Below are positions 25,523 to 32,973 of a DNA stretch of 64,000 bases, piece after piece. A model generated the notes under the pieces. It was not told the DNA's origin and searched no databases. It saw only the letters and a list, made by a program, of their open reading frames with translations. A program made the translations under genes and the position numbers. Source of the stretch: Halobacterium sp. CBA1132 (GTDB lineage Archaea; Halobacteriota; Halobacteria; Halobacteriales; Halobacteriaceae); assembly GCF_001485535.1 (NCBI RefSeq), contig NZ_BCMZ01000001.1, forward strand, positions 124,001 to 188,000, written 5' to 3'. Position 1 is the first letter of the stretch. Each line of letters opens with the position of its first letter.

Positions 25523-25543
25523 GTTCCCACATAGAGTGGGAAC
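25523..25543. promoter_or_regulatory. Operator-like palindrome of AbrB/PIN module
   Basis: Perfect 8-bp arms gttcccac/gtgggaac with a 5-nt centre abut the antitoxin ATG. A box-A-like ggttatctt lies just beyond (25544-25552, reading toward the gene). A repressor bound here would block the transcription start. This fits autorepression by the AbrB protein. Confidence 0.65.
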
Positions 25544-25639
25544 GAAGATAACCGTTTTGGTCAGATTACGGGCGACACCCGCCAGTCCGAATCCGAAAAC
25601 CGTCGCTACTGTTATGCGCGGAGAGGGACACGCTGGCGT

Positions 25640-26551
25640 ATGGATCACCGCGAGCTGTTGCTGTTGCGGGCAGCCCGGGAGACGGGCATCCTCGACGCGC
25701 TCGTTTCGAACGCGTACACGGTCGAGGACGTGTCCCGGGAGGCGGACGTGACCGAGCGTGCTGCCCGCGTGACCGTGGACGCGCTGCTGGACATGGGCTT
25801 GCTGGAGGAAGTCGAGGAGGGCGTGGAGCCGACGAATCGAATGCTCGGGTTCGTGACGAAGACCGACGTGCGCTCTATCGGACGGCTGCCACACGACCTC
25901 GACACCGTGGAGGCGCTGGTCGACCTCCCGGAGACGATGCGGACCGGAGCCGTGCCGGAGCAGGTAGGTGACTGGACACAGAACCGGCTCGGGGCACAGG
26001 CCGCCGAGGACGACGCGAGCGTTCGCGCAGCCGTCACCGCAGCCGTGCGCGAGCACCCCGACGCGGAGGACGTGCTCGTGGTGGCGGACGGCCCGGGTCG
26101 GCACGCGGTGGAGTTCGCGCGCCGCGGATTCGACGCGACGCTGTTGGACGACCCCGAGGTCGTGGAAGCCGTCGACCCGCTGCTGGAGCGCGAGCGCGTC
26201 GACCTTGTCGCCGGAGACCCACTGGAGGGCGTAGACGGCGAGTTCGACATCGTCTTCCACGCGGGCGTGGCTCGCGAGTACGGCGTCGACGACAACCGCC
26301 GGCTGTTGGCCGCCGCCAGCGACGCCGCCGCTGAGGACGCGCTCGCGATGCACGTCGACGCGTTCCGGGACGGGACGCCGGACGCCGCGGTCGCCGCGGA
26401 GTTGCTCGCGACGACCGAGCAGGGGGCGTGCTACAAGGAGGGGGCGGTCGGCGAGTGGTTCGCGAACGCGGGGTTCGCGGACGTCCGCGCGGGCGACGTG
26501 CCCGGCACCGACTACCGGTTCGTCGCCGGCCGCAGGCGCGCAACTGAATAG
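25640..26551 (+). CDS. SAM-dependent methyltransferase with N-terminal winged helix
   Basis: A 303-residue O-methyltransferase-like protein. The N terminus is a winged-helix dimerisation domain (MDHRELLLLRAARETGILDA, then VTERAARVTVDALLDMGLLE). The second half has the Rossmann strands VLVVADGPGRHAVEFARRG and FDIVFHAGVAREYG. The motif I glycine pattern is looser than standard (DGPGRH), so activity is uncertain. The substrate is unknown. It lies 21 bp upstream of the second isoaspartyl methyltransferase gene on the same strand. Confidence 0.78.
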   Translation: MDHRELLLLRAARETGILDALVSNAYTVEDVSREADVTERAARVTVDALLDMGLLEEVEEGVEPTNRMLGFVTKTDVRSIGRLPHDLDTVEALVDLPETMRTGAVPEQVGDWTQNRLGAQAAEDDASVRAAVTAAVREHPDAEDVLVVADGPGRHAVEFARRGFDATLLDDPEVVEAVDPLLERERVDLVAGDPLEGVDGEFDIVFHAGVAREYGVDDNRRLLAAASDAAAEDALAMHVDAFRDGTPDAAVAAELLATTEQGACYKEGAVGEWFANAGFADVRAGDVPGTDYRFVAGRRRATE

Positions 26552-26572
26552 GCTGGGTGGCGAATCTCGGGT

Positions 26573-27304
26573 ATGGAGTTCGCGGCGTTCCGGGCGGAGA
26601 TGGTCGACAGCCTCGCACACGACACGAAGGCTGCCGTCCAGGCGAAGTCGACCGCGCGAGCGATGCGCGAGGTGCCCCGTCACGAGTTCGTGGACGAGGG
26701 GCGGCGCGCGTACACCGACCAGTCGCTGGAGCACCGCGGCACGCGCGTGCTCGCGCCGTCGACCGTGGGGCGGCTGGTGGACGCGCTCGCGCCCGAGGAC
26801 GGCGACAACGTGCTCGTTGTGGGTGCGGGTGTCGGGTACACGGCGGCCGTGCTCGCGGAGATCGTCGGCGCGGCGCGCGTCCACGCCGTCGACATCGACC
26901 GACAGGTCGTCTACGACGCGCGCTCGAACCTCGCGGACGCGGGCTACGGCGACGTGCTCGTGGACTGCCGGGACGGCGCGCGCGGGTTGGCGGAGTACGC
27001 GCCGTTCGACCGCGTGCTCGTGGAGGCGGCGGCCGTCGACCCGCCTGCGGCGCTGCTCGACCAGCTCGCCGCCGGGGGCCGGCTCGTCTATCCGGAGGGG
27101 ACGACCGACCAGCGACTCGTCGCGATAGAGGAGCGAGAGACGGTCTCGGTCCACGGCCCCGTCTCGTTCGCACCGCTGCTCGTCGACGGCGAGCAGACGA
27201 GTGCCATCGAGCGCAATCGGACCGTTCGCGAAGACCGCGAGCGCGCCGCCCAGGAAGCCCAGTCCCAGACGGGCTGGGAACAGGACTGGATCGACTGGGA
27301 CTAG
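26573..27304 (+). CDS. Protein-L-isoaspartate methyltransferase paralogue
   Basis: A 243-residue paralogue of the Pcm protein at 23977. Shared features are AMREVPRHEFVDEGRRAY, motif I VLVVGAGVGYTAAVLAEIVG and late LVYPEGTTDQRLVAIEE. In the substrate loop, GEGQTVSAPHV of the standard enzyme is replaced by EHRGTRVLAPSTV, so its substrate may differ. A Gln-rich tail (QEAQSQTGWEQDWIDWD) is extra. Probably in an operon with the methyltransferase before it. Confidence 0.85.
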   Translation: MEFAAFRAEMVDSLAHDTKAAVQAKSTARAMREVPRHEFVDEGRRAYTDQSLEHRGTRVLAPSTVGRLVDALAPEDGDNVLVVGAGVGYTAAVLAEIVGAARVHAVDIDRQVVYDARSNLADAGYGDVLVDCRDGARGLAEYAPFDRVLVEAAAVDPPAALLDQLAAGGRLVYPEGTTDQRLVAIEERETVSVHGPVSFAPLLVDGEQTSAIERNRTVREDRERAAQEAQSQTGWEQDWIDWD

Positions 27305-27318
27305 ACTGGATCGACTGT

Positions 27319-27783
27319 CTAGTCGCGGACGACGAGTATCTCGGTGTTCTCGCGGCGGTCGGCGTAGTCCGACCCGGACGGCGGCTTCACCGAGATTTGG
27401 AGCGTGCCGTCGTCCTGATTCGGGCCGAGCTGTGGGTCGACGTCGAGCGTGGCAGTGCCGCCGTCGCCCGTGGTCGCGGTCGCGACGCCGTCGAGGTCCG
27501 CGGTGCCTGCTTTTATTACGACGGTCGCGCCCGCGACCGGGTCGCCGTCCGCGTCGACCGCGGTCACGTCGACGGACTGGTCGCCGGGCGTGACGACGTC
27601 CGGCTCGGGGCTGGCGTCGAGCTCGCTCACGGAGAGCGTGTCGACGCCCGAGACCATGCTGAGCATGACGCTGAGCACGGCGACGCCGACGACGAACGCG
27701 ATAACGAGCCGGACGGGCAGCCCCTCGATGGCGCGCTCGTCGCGCGCGAACTGGTCGAGCCGGAGCGCGGTGGAGTCGAACAC
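27319..27783 (-). CDS. Membrane-anchored protein with Ig-like domain
   Basis: A 154-residue protein starting at a GTG (27783): MFDSTALRLDQFARDERAIE, then one hydrophobic helix (LPVRLVIAFVVGVAVLSVML), then an extracellular all-beta domain (VDVTAVDADGDPVAGATVVI). The latter has the pattern of carboxypeptidase-regulatory or CNA-B-like Ig modules. It is likely an envelope protein with a single N-terminal anchor, of unknown function. The GTG start is preferred because upstream codons overlap the divergent ATPase region. It converges on the Pcm paralogue with 14 bp between. Confidence 0.72.
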   Translation of the reverse strand: MFDSTALRLDQFARDERAIEGLPVRLVIAFVVGVAVLSVMLSMVSGVDTLSVSELDASPEPDVVTPGDQSVDVTAVDADGDPVAGATVVIKAGTADLDGVATATTGDGGTATLDVDPQLGPNQDDGTLQISVKPPSGSDYADRRENTEILVVRD

Positions 27784-27858
27784 GCCGCGAGTTGGTCCCG
27801 GCTCCGCACTTGAATGCTCGGACGGGAGTTCATCCGGGAAGCCGAGCGAGAGCGTGGT

Positions 27859-28890
27859 ATGGACGTGCTCGGACGCGACGGTGTGGAGGAGGGCGGGAAT
27901 AGGTTTCACGGGCGCTTCGGCCGGTATCTCGCTGCGGACCGGAGCCTCGGCGCGCGCGTCAGCGTGGACTTCGCGGGACCGCACGCGGGTGTCGTCGTGG
28001 GCAAGCGCGGCAGCGGGAAGTCGTACACGCTCGGCGTGCTGGCGGAGGGACTGGCCGAGACGGCCGGCGTTTCGCCCGTAGTCGTCGACCCGATGGGCGC
28101 GTTCGGCGGGCTCGCAGCGGCCGGGGTGCCCGTCGTCGAGCCGCGCGTCCGGGCGAGCGCGCTGCCGCCGCGAGCGTGGTGCGAGCTGCTCGACCTCGAC
28201 CCGGCGAGCCCCGCGGGGACGCTCGTCTGGCGGGCTGCGACAGAATCGGAGACGCTCGACGCGATGCGGGCGTGGGTCGCGGACGCGGACGCTGCGGCCG
28301 CGGCGCGGCGGGCGGCCGCGAACCACCTCGCACTCGCCGACTCGTGGGGGTGTTTCGCGCCCGACGCGCCGACCGCGGTGGACTTGCTCGCGGACGGCGC
28401 GGTGCTCGACGGAACGGGCTTGGAGAGGGCGGCGTTGCAGGCGGTCGTCGCGGCCGTCGCGGCGGGGCTGTATCGCGCGGCGGTCGATGGGGTTGGGAAG
28501 CTCCCGTGGCTACTCGTGGACGAAGCGCACGCGTGCGCGAGCGGCGCGGCCGCGAAGGCCGTGGATACGTTGTACACGCGCGGTCGTGCGCCCGGCGCGA
28601 GCGTCGTCCTCGCGACCCAGCGCCCGAGCGCGCTGCCGGAGACCGCGATTTCGCAGTCGGATTTAGTGGTCGCGCATCGGCTCACCTCGCAGCGGGACGT
28701 AGACGCGTTGGCGGCGACGCGACCGACGTACCTCTCGGGGTCGGTCGGTGCGAAGTTGCCGTCGCGGACTGGGGACGCGTTGGTGGTGGACGACGCGACC
28801 GAGACGGTGTGTACGGTTCAGGTGCGGGAACGCTGGACGGAGCACGAGGGTGGGAGTCGCGTCATCGACCGAAGGGAGCCGACGGACTGA
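27859..28890 (+). CDS. HerA/DUF87-type P-loop ATPase
   Basis: A 343-residue ATPase. Walker A is GKRGSGKSYTLG and Walker B is LPWLLVDEAHACAS; sensor-like STQ region reads VVLATQRPSALPETAISQSD. This pattern matches HerA/FtsK-like ATPases (helicase HerA or VirB4-like DUF87), which pump or unwind DNA. It is shorter than HerA itself and has no obvious HAS-barrel. A start 45 bp upstream is possible. It is divergent from the Ig-like membrane protein gene and has no NurA partner next to it. Confidence 0.85.
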   Translation: MDVLGRDGVEEGGNRFHGRFGRYLAADRSLGARVSVDFAGPHAGVVVGKRGSGKSYTLGVLAEGLAETAGVSPVVVDPMGAFGGLAAAGVPVVEPRVRASALPPRAWCELLDLDPASPAGTLVWRAATESETLDAMRAWVADADAAAAARRAAANHLALADSWGCFAPDAPTAVDLLADGAVLDGTGLERAALQAVVAAVAAGLYRAAVDGVGKLPWLLVDEAHACASGAAAKAVDTLYTRGRAPGASVVLATQRPSALPETAISQSDLVVAHRLTSQRDVDALAATRPTYLSGSVGAKLPSRTGDALVVDDATETVCTVQVRERWTEHEGGSRVIDRREPTD

Positions 28891-28987
28891 GCGAGCAGTG
28901 AACGAAATGAGCCGTGAGCCGCGGGGCGGTGTGAAGCGAACGGCCAGCCGTGGAAACGTTTACGCGGAATCGAAGAGAACACGGCAT

Positions 28988-29263
28988 ATGTCCGAGGAGG
29001 TGACGATCGACGAAGATGCAAAGTCCCGGCTCGAAGAACTCCAAGACGAGATTCGTGCCGAGACAGGGCAGCTAGTCACGCAGCAGGAGATAGTCGGAGA
29101 GCTCATCAACGACGCCTACGAGAATACAGATGAAATCATCGACACGTTCCGGGAATCAACAGTGCCGCTCTCCAAGGCGGAAACGGAAGCGATGAGCCGT
29201 GGGCGGTTCAGTTCCGGCGTGGAGACTGACGAGGAGGACATCGACGAGATTCTGTACGGATGA
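28988..29263 (+). CDS. VapB-like antitoxin
   Basis: A 91-residue acidic protein starting MSEEVTIDEDAKSRLEELQD. It has a ribbon-helix-helix-like N terminus (LVTQQEIVGELINDAYENTD) and a C-terminal tail (SGVETDEEDIDEILYG) typical of haloarchaeal VapB. It overlaps the following PIN gene by 4 bp (ATGA). That toxin gene is broken, so this antitoxin is now orphaned. A box A acgtttacg lies about 30 bp upstream. Confidence 0.8.
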   Translation: MSEEVTIDEDAKSRLEELQDEIRAETGQLVTQQEIVGELINDAYENTDEIIDTFRESTVPLSKAETEAMSRGRFSSGVETDEEDIDEILYG

Positions 29264-29745
29264 CGGTGCTCGTCGACACCGGCGTCCTGTACGCGGACCA
29301 CGACACGGACGCAGCGAGACACGACGCTGCGAGCGACACGCTGGACGCCGTCTACGACGGCGAGTTCGGCCAGCCGTACGTCAGCGACTACGTCTACGAC
29401 GAGGCAGTGACATTGACGCTCGTACGTAGCGGGTTGTTCGCCGACGAAGCGCCTCGGTGAGCGGCTCTGCGGCGTTGACCCGGATCCGGACGCGCCCGAG
29501 TTGTGTCGCGTATCGAATGCGGTCTTCGACGACGCGGCTCGCGGGTCGGTCCTTCCCGCTCGCTACTTTCGTCGTCTGCCTCCGGTCAGCGACGCGGTCA
29601 AACGTTCGAGCGATACGATTATGGACTGCGTTTCACCGACGCGACGACTATCGCGCTCTGCGAGCCCACGGCATCGACGCCGTGCTGCGTTTCAGCGACG
29701 ACCTCGACGCGGTCGTCGAGCGGGTGGCCCCCTCGAAGTCGTCGA
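29260..29745 (+). pseudogene. Frameshifted VapC (PIN) toxin
   Basis: The start MTVLVDTGVLYADHDTDAAR is a normal PIN N terminus, but the frame ends at 29460. The rest of the protein is spread over other frames: RLGERLCGVDPDPDAPELCR then VSNAVFDDAA in a second frame, FERYDYGLRFTDATTIALCE back in the first, and HGIDAVLRFSDDLDAVVERV in a third. At least three frameshifts separate these pieces, all recognisable PIN segments in the right order. The toxin must be inactive. Confidence 0.8.
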
Positions 29746-29853
29746 ACGAGGTGAGACGACGGAGTGCGCCGTGAGCCACATCGTCGAGTGAAACGAAATC
29801 GGTGGGTGGCCTCACGAACGGTAATGAATATCTTGTGGCCGAACCGGGGCTAT

Positions 29854-30013
29854 TCCCGTATAAGCGCGAGCGAGAGACGCTAGAAACAGCCAGAAGACAT
29901 TTTCCGGTGAAGGAAAGCTAGTGGTAATACCCCTACCCACTGGTGCCAGCGTTCAGTACCGTCGCACCCGCGACGCGAACGACGTCGGTACCGAAATCGA
30001 GGATTACCAAACC
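29854..30013 (+). promoter_or_regulatory. Promoter and leader of S-layer gene 1
   Basis: A box-A-like gtataagc (29858-29865) lies in the upstream region. From 29929 to the ATG at 30014 a leader sequence follows that is nearly identical over its first 60 nt to the leader of the second S-layer gene (32888-32973). It contains the small hairpin gtcgc-accc-gcgac. A long leader is established for Halobacterium csg mRNA, so this conservation fits a regulatory or stabilising 5' UTR. Confidence 0.6.
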
Positions 30014-32596
30014 ATGACAAACAACACAGACAAGCTCCGCGCGGTCTTCCTGACTGCGCTGATGATCGGCAGCGTCTTCGCAGCCGGCATCGCGTTCACA
30101 GGCAGCGCCGCTGCGGGCACAAACGTCGACATCGGTCCTGGCACGAACGAGTCAGGCGCAACGGGTGTCACGTATACCGCAACAGGGACGACCGAGAACA
30201 GTAGTGACATGCAGTATCTCACCTTCTATCTGGAAGGTGTGAATCTCAGCAACGTCCAGAGCGAGGACGTCACGCTCACTACTGCCGATGGAGAGTACAG
30301 CAGCCAGATTACCGTCTCGAACGACGACGAGAACAACCTCTCGATTCAGCTCGCTGACTCCGAGGGCGTCCAAACTGACGAGAACGTGACGCTGGAAGTC
30401 ACGGGGCTCACGAATCCGACCGCGGGAACGTACGACGCATCCCTCGCTCTTGAGACCACTAGTGAGGGAAGTTCGTTCGACACGTTCAACGATACGTTCA
30501 GTATCAATCCGTCCGCCACCATCAACTCGGATAGAGTGTTCAACGACCGCGACGAACTCTCCGGATCGCTGGTCTTTCAGGGACAGACGTTTGCACTCGA
30601 TGTGTCGAATGCGAATCTCAGTAGTGGCGATAATGTCGTGTTGCGGCGCGTAACTGGATCAGATAGTTCGACGCCAGTTGCCAGTCAGCAGGTCGACGAC
30701 GACCTCTACGTCCAGTTCGACACGTCTAATCGTCAGACCTCAGATTACTTCCTTAGTGGAGGGGATCTCACCCGAAGTAACAGCCAGTTCGAGCTCGTCG
30801 AGCAGACGATTACCGCCGAGTTCGCAGAAGACACCGTCGACAACGGTGGCGAGACCGAGGTCAACTTCAGCGTCTCCTCGGAACTCCGCGCTGCTGACGA
30901 GTACAACGCGACCGTTACTGTCGAAGGCTTCAGCGCCGCCGACTTCGAACAGGTCTTCCCCACTATCAGCGAGAGCGACGTTGAGGAGGACGACGACGGT
31001 AACAACTACATCACGGTTGAGGACATCGACGCGGGCAGCCCGCACGTCCTCAACTTCAACGACATCGACGCAGGCAACTACACCTTCGACGTTGAGGTGA
31101 CGGACACGACGGCCTCCGACACTGCCAACATCACCGTCAACGAAGTCGGTGAAGGCAGCGTCTCCTTCGCACAGAACACGTACATCGAACAACAGGGCGA
31201 CGTCTTCAACATCACCATCGACCTGAGCGAGGCCGCCCAGTCCGGCACGCTCGTCATCGGTGACGAAGAAGACATCGGCTACCAAGCCAACGTCTCCTTC
31301 GAGGATACCAACGACGACGGCCAGGTTAGTGTCCTCTTCAACAGCTACGAAGCCGGTAACTACAACGGTGGCAGCGGTGCAGAAGTTGTCGAAGCCGCCG
31401 CAAACGAGGACACTCAGGACACCGTCTCCATGCTCGGCGAGACGGGCGGCATCGAGAGCATTCTCGAGCCTGGCGACTACGAGCTCGCAGTCAGCACCGA
31501 CAGCAGTAGTGACCGCGCACAGGCTACGCTCGATAACCCGAGCGCCCTCTCCGTCGCCGTCATCGAAGAGCGCTCGACGACCGGCGTCAACCTCTGGGTC
31601 GCCTCCGACAACACCGTTAGCGACATCGACTCCGCCGAGGACATCGCTGCCGGTGCCGGTACGAACATCACCGAGAGCGACACCGTCGCCTCCGGTGACA
31701 CCATCATCCACCAGTTCGAGGCCTCCGGCCTTACCGGCCTCCTCGACACGCAGGACGCCGACACGACCGCTGCGTTCAAGGCACTCCTCGACAACGAGAA
31801 CGTGACGGTCACGGTCAACCAGACCGAGGAGTCCACCCAAGCGAACCGCGAGCCGAAGACGCTCAACAACACGGAAGTTGCTAACGCCGTTACCGGTGTC
31901 TACCAGGACGGTGACACCTACTACGTCGTTACCAACACCAACGACCTCAACGACGAGGCCGACCGTAACTTCGCCGCGGAGGACGTGCTCAACGTCACCT
32001 TCACGGTCGAGGACCACCGCCTCCTCGACAGCACTAACAGCGAAGACTACCAGCACGTCTCTGACGAGATCGAGCTGGTCGAGCGTTCGGCTTCCTTCGA
32101 CTACGACGGTGACGAAATCACCGTCGAAGCCGCATCCGGCCAGGTCATCTCCGGTGACACGACGATCGCGCCCGGTAGCGAGTTCACGCTGCGCGTCCGT
32201 TCGACCGGCGACACGCAGCCGCGCTTCACCATGGGCCCCACCGTCACGGTCGCCGCTGATGGTACCTTCAGTCACGAGTTCGACTTCAGCGAGCGCTCGG
32301 TGAACGACACGTTCACCGCCTCGCTCTCCGGCGGTAACTTCGCCGAATCCGTCAGCGCTGACGGTGTTGTCGTCGAAGCCACCGCAACCGCCACGGCAAC
32401 CGCCACCTCGACGGGCACCGCCACCGCTACGGCCACCGAGACCGCTACGGCAACGGAAACCGCCACGGCCACGGAAACCGCTACGGCCACGGAAACGTCT
32501 GAAGACGAGTCCGGCGGCGGCATCCCCGGCTTCGGCATGGGCATCGCGCTCATCGCCGTCCTCGGTGCTGCCCTGCTGGCTCTCCGCCAGAACTAA
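30014..32596 (+). CDS. csg: S-layer glycoprotein 1
   Basis: An 860-residue cell-surface glycoprotein. It begins MTNNTDKLRAVFLTALMIGS, a Sec signal cleaved near AAA-GTN (residue 34), close to the known Halobacterium csg signal. The body has many N-x-S/T glycosylation sites and beta-rich domains. From about residue 258 it matches the second S-layer protein closely. A repeat stalk of the form TATATETATATE, for O-glycosylation, precedes the PGF-CTERM tail (GIPGFGMGIALIAVLGAALL then ALRQN). ArtA processing and lipid attachment of such tails is established in Haloferax. A strong terminator hairpin follows. Confidence 0.95.
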   Translation: MTNNTDKLRAVFLTALMIGSVFAAGIAFTGSAAAGTNVDIGPGTNESGATGVTYTATGTTENSSDMQYLTFYLEGVNLSNVQSEDVTLTTADGEYSSQITVSNDDENNLSIQLADSEGVQTDENVTLEVTGLTNPTAGTYDASLALETTSEGSSFDTFNDTFSINPSATINSDRVFNDRDELSGSLVFQGQTFALDVSNANLSSGDNVVLRRVTGSDSSTPVASQQVDDDLYVQFDTSNRQTSDYFLSGGDLTRSNSQFELVEQTITAEFAEDTVDNGGETEVNFSVSSELRAADEYNATVTVEGFSAADFEQVFPTISESDVEEDDDGNNYITVEDIDAGSPHVLNFNDIDAGNYTFDVEVTDTTASDTANITVNEVGEGSVSFAQNTYIEQQGDVFNITIDLSEAAQSGTLVIGDEEDIGYQANVSFEDTNDDGQVSVLFNSYEAGNYNGGSGAEVVEAAANEDTQDTVSMLGETGGIESILEPGDYELAVSTDSSSDRAQATLDNPSALSVAVIEERSTTGVNLWVASDNTVSDIDSAEDIAAGAGTNITESDTVASGDTIIHQFEASGLTGLLDTQDADTTAAFKALLDNENVTVTVNQTEESTQANREPKTLNNTEVANAVTGVYQDGDTYYVVTNTNDLNDEADRNFAAEDVLNVTFTVEDHRLLDSTNSEDYQHVSDEIELVERSASFDYDGDEITVEAASGQVISGDTTIAPGSEFTLRVRSTGDTQPRFTMGPTVTVAADGTFSHEFDFSERSVNDTFTASLSGGNFAESVSADGVVVEATATATATATSTGTATATATETATATETATATETATATETSEDESGGGIPGFGMGIALIAVLGAALLALRQN

Positions 32597-32606
32597 CCAC
32601 CACGAC

Positions 32607-32627
32607 TGACCGCCCGTAAGGCGGTCA
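32607..32627 (+). terminator. Hairpin after S-layer gene 1
   Basis: The stem tgaccgcc/ggcggtca (8 bp) with loop cgtaa lies 10 bp after the stop codon and is followed at 32650-32659 by a T-rich cctttcttt stretch. The same hairpin, with one stem change, follows S-layer gene 2. This fits a transcription terminator or a protective 3' end for abundant mRNA. Confidence 0.65.
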
Positions 32628-32973
32628 CACTACGCGGTACCCCAACCCGCCTTTCTTTCACGACGCCACAACCCGACAGTGGAAACACTGCGCTCGACAA
32701 TTCGGGCGCGTATCGACTATACTACTGTCTTAATATCTTGGTATTTGTTATCAAAGGGGTGTTTCGGAAAACCACCGAGTTACGCCCCAAACACCCCGAT
32801 ACCGTGTGAACCGCACACACAATTTCGCAGCAGAAGGGGGTGCATATAACAGAAAGTATTTACGGCCAACGAGGTACATATTGGAACACCCCTACCCACT
32901 GGTGCCAGCGTCCAGTACCGTCGCACCCGCGACGCGAACGACCTCGGTGCCGAACTGCAATCCAAAGCAAACC
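32628..32973 (+). promoter_or_regulatory. Intergenic region and leader of S-layer gene 2
   Basis: No gene is seen here. An AT-rich stretch at 32710-32760 (ttaatatcttggtatttgt region) and box-A-like gcatataac (32842-32850) and gtatttac (32856-32863) precede a leader at 32888-32973. The leader's first 60 nt are nearly identical to the leader of gene 1. The second box A is about 27 bp before the conserved leader start, suggesting transcription begins there. Confidence 0.55.

Noticed and set aside
29457-29791. Separate small proteins downstream of the short PIN ORF
   Set aside because: Their pieces line up in order as parts of one VapC protein, so they are frameshift products.
32380-32500. Short tandem repeats that could suggest a CRISPR or minisatellite
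   Set aside because: They are in-frame codons for the Thr-Ala/Glu stalk of S-layer protein 1. No spacer-repeat structure exists anywhere in the window.
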